Source of the DNA: Qipengyuania polymorpha
GTDB taxonomy: Bacteria > Pseudomonadota > Alphaproteobacteria > Sphingomonadales > Sphingomonadaceae
Direction of reading: 5' to 3'
Length of the DNA: 64,000 bases
Assembly (NCBI RefSeq): GCF_019711435.1
Contig: NZ_JAIGNK010000002.1
Location: forward strand, 248,001-312,000
Under the pieces are notes generated by a model. It made no database searches and was not told where the DNA came from. It worked only from the letters and a program-made list of their open reading frames with translations. Below, one piece after another: positions 63,584 to 64,000 of the stretch (position 1 is its first letter; the number at the start of each line of letters is the position of its first letter). The translations under genes were made by a program, and so were the position numbers.

Positions 63584-64000
63584 CTAGCGCGCAGCAAGCG
63601 GAACGAGCGGGTCGAGCAGCTTCCAGAGCGCTGTCTTGCGCGCTTCAGGGACTTGCTCGTCACCTTCCCAATCGAGCAAAGCAGCATCGGCGTAGAGGTA
63701 GGCCTCGCCCTCGCCGTTCACGCATTGGGCGATAAGGCCGTCTTCCAGCGCCGTGCAGCGCCGCGATGGTTCGCCTGTGTCCCGGTCCTCGAAGCGGCCT
63801 GCCAAATTGACCGGAAAATCCACGCCCGACTGGCGCAGCACGCGGTCGCCTTGTGGCTGTTCCTCATCAAACAGGAGCTCGACGCCCAGACGTTGGAAGA
63901 TTGGCGAGAGAAGCACGACATCCTGCGGACGGCGACGGTCGCCGATGCCGAATTCCGAATGGCGCGTCAGCATGGGGTCGGCGAGGATCACTGCCCTCCC
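63584..64000 (-). CDS. Unrecognised protein, C-terminal part (5' end beyond the window)
   Basis: The frame is open to the window edge (codons GGG AGG GCA precede the GTG at 63991), so about 138 C-terminal residues are visible. They read GRAVILADPMLTRHSEFGIG, then a mixed alpha/beta region ending WKLLDPLVPLAAR. The VILADP segment resembles the end of DUF4350/GldG-like domains, where a strand-DP-helix motif is common, but this is weak. There is no membrane segment in the visible part. The stop lies 5 bases from the GGGA array of the mraZ promoter region. Confidence 0.7.
   Translation of the reverse strand, partial: GRAVILADPMLTRHSEFGIGDRRRPQDVVLLSPIFQRLGVELLFDEEQPQGDRVLRQSGVDFPVNLAGRFEDRDTGEPSRRCTALEDGLIAQCVNGEGEAYLYADAALLDWEGDEQVPEARKTALWKLLDPLVPLAAR

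Overview
The window is GC-rich, gene-dense alphaproteobacterial chromosome. Sphingomonadales, and most likely Erythrobacteraceae (Erythrobacter/Qipengyuania-like), is suggested by four things: a TonB receptor/flavin-halogenase/GH13/GH97 maltodextrin locus, a bifunctional CysNC, an FtsZ with a very long acidic linker, and protein sequences that resemble that family. The assignment is by recognition, not by a search. No rRNA, tRNA, CRISPR array, prophage or insertion sequence was found. Stop and start codons overlap by 1-14 bases at most operon junctions.

Layout. 1-3255: the 3' part of tsaD, then gpsA and a polysaccharide flippase. 3443-7889: envelope and small genes, namely a VWA-domain lipoprotein, an OmpA-like protein, a 41-residue membrane microprotein, a membrane-anchored helix-hairpin-helix protein, a lone receiver domain, a Cys-rich copper-storage-type protein and an orphan lasso-peptide B2-type protease. 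7951-10956: glutaryl-CoA dehydrogenase, maleylacetoacetate isomerase and a fumarylacetoacetate hydrolase family enzyme (amino-acid catabolism). 10953-17488: exopolysaccharide locus (glycosyltransferase facing a Wzy/Wza/Wzc/TPR-protein operon). 17550-20877: divergent fatty or branched acyl-CoA oxidation genes. 20890-24016: sulfate activation (cysD, cysNC) plus a DUF2061 protein.

24193-39371 is a maltodextrin utilisation locus. A LacI regulator, an MFS transporter and a GH13 lipoprotein are transcribed leftward. A TonB-dependent receptor, a flavin-dependent halogenase, two GH13 enzymes, a GH97 and an esterase are transcribed rightward. The likely flow is outer-membrane uptake by the receptor, periplasmic trimming by the GH13/GH97 enzymes, and inner-membrane uptake by the MFS protein, with LacI acting on sites in the divergent region.

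39438-42012 holds a poly-proline lipoprotein, a Bax-inhibitor-1 family membrane protein and a YbjN protein. 42144-63224, all leftward, is a complete division and cell-wall (dcw) cluster: mraZ-rsmH-ftsL-ftsI-murE-murF-mraY-murD-ftsW-murG-murC-murB-ddl-ftsQ-ftsA-ftsZ, followed by a TPR/double-SPOR protein. The window ends in the 3' part of an unrecognised gene upstream of mraZ.

The most interesting non-coding signals are: two oppositely oriented, helically phased GGGA arrays upstream of mraZ; a 114-bp multi-hairpin palindromic element inserted between mraY and murD; a hairpin that hides the ribosome-binding site of the Cys-rich protein; competing hairpins in the ftsZ leader; and candidate operators in the maltodextrin locus.
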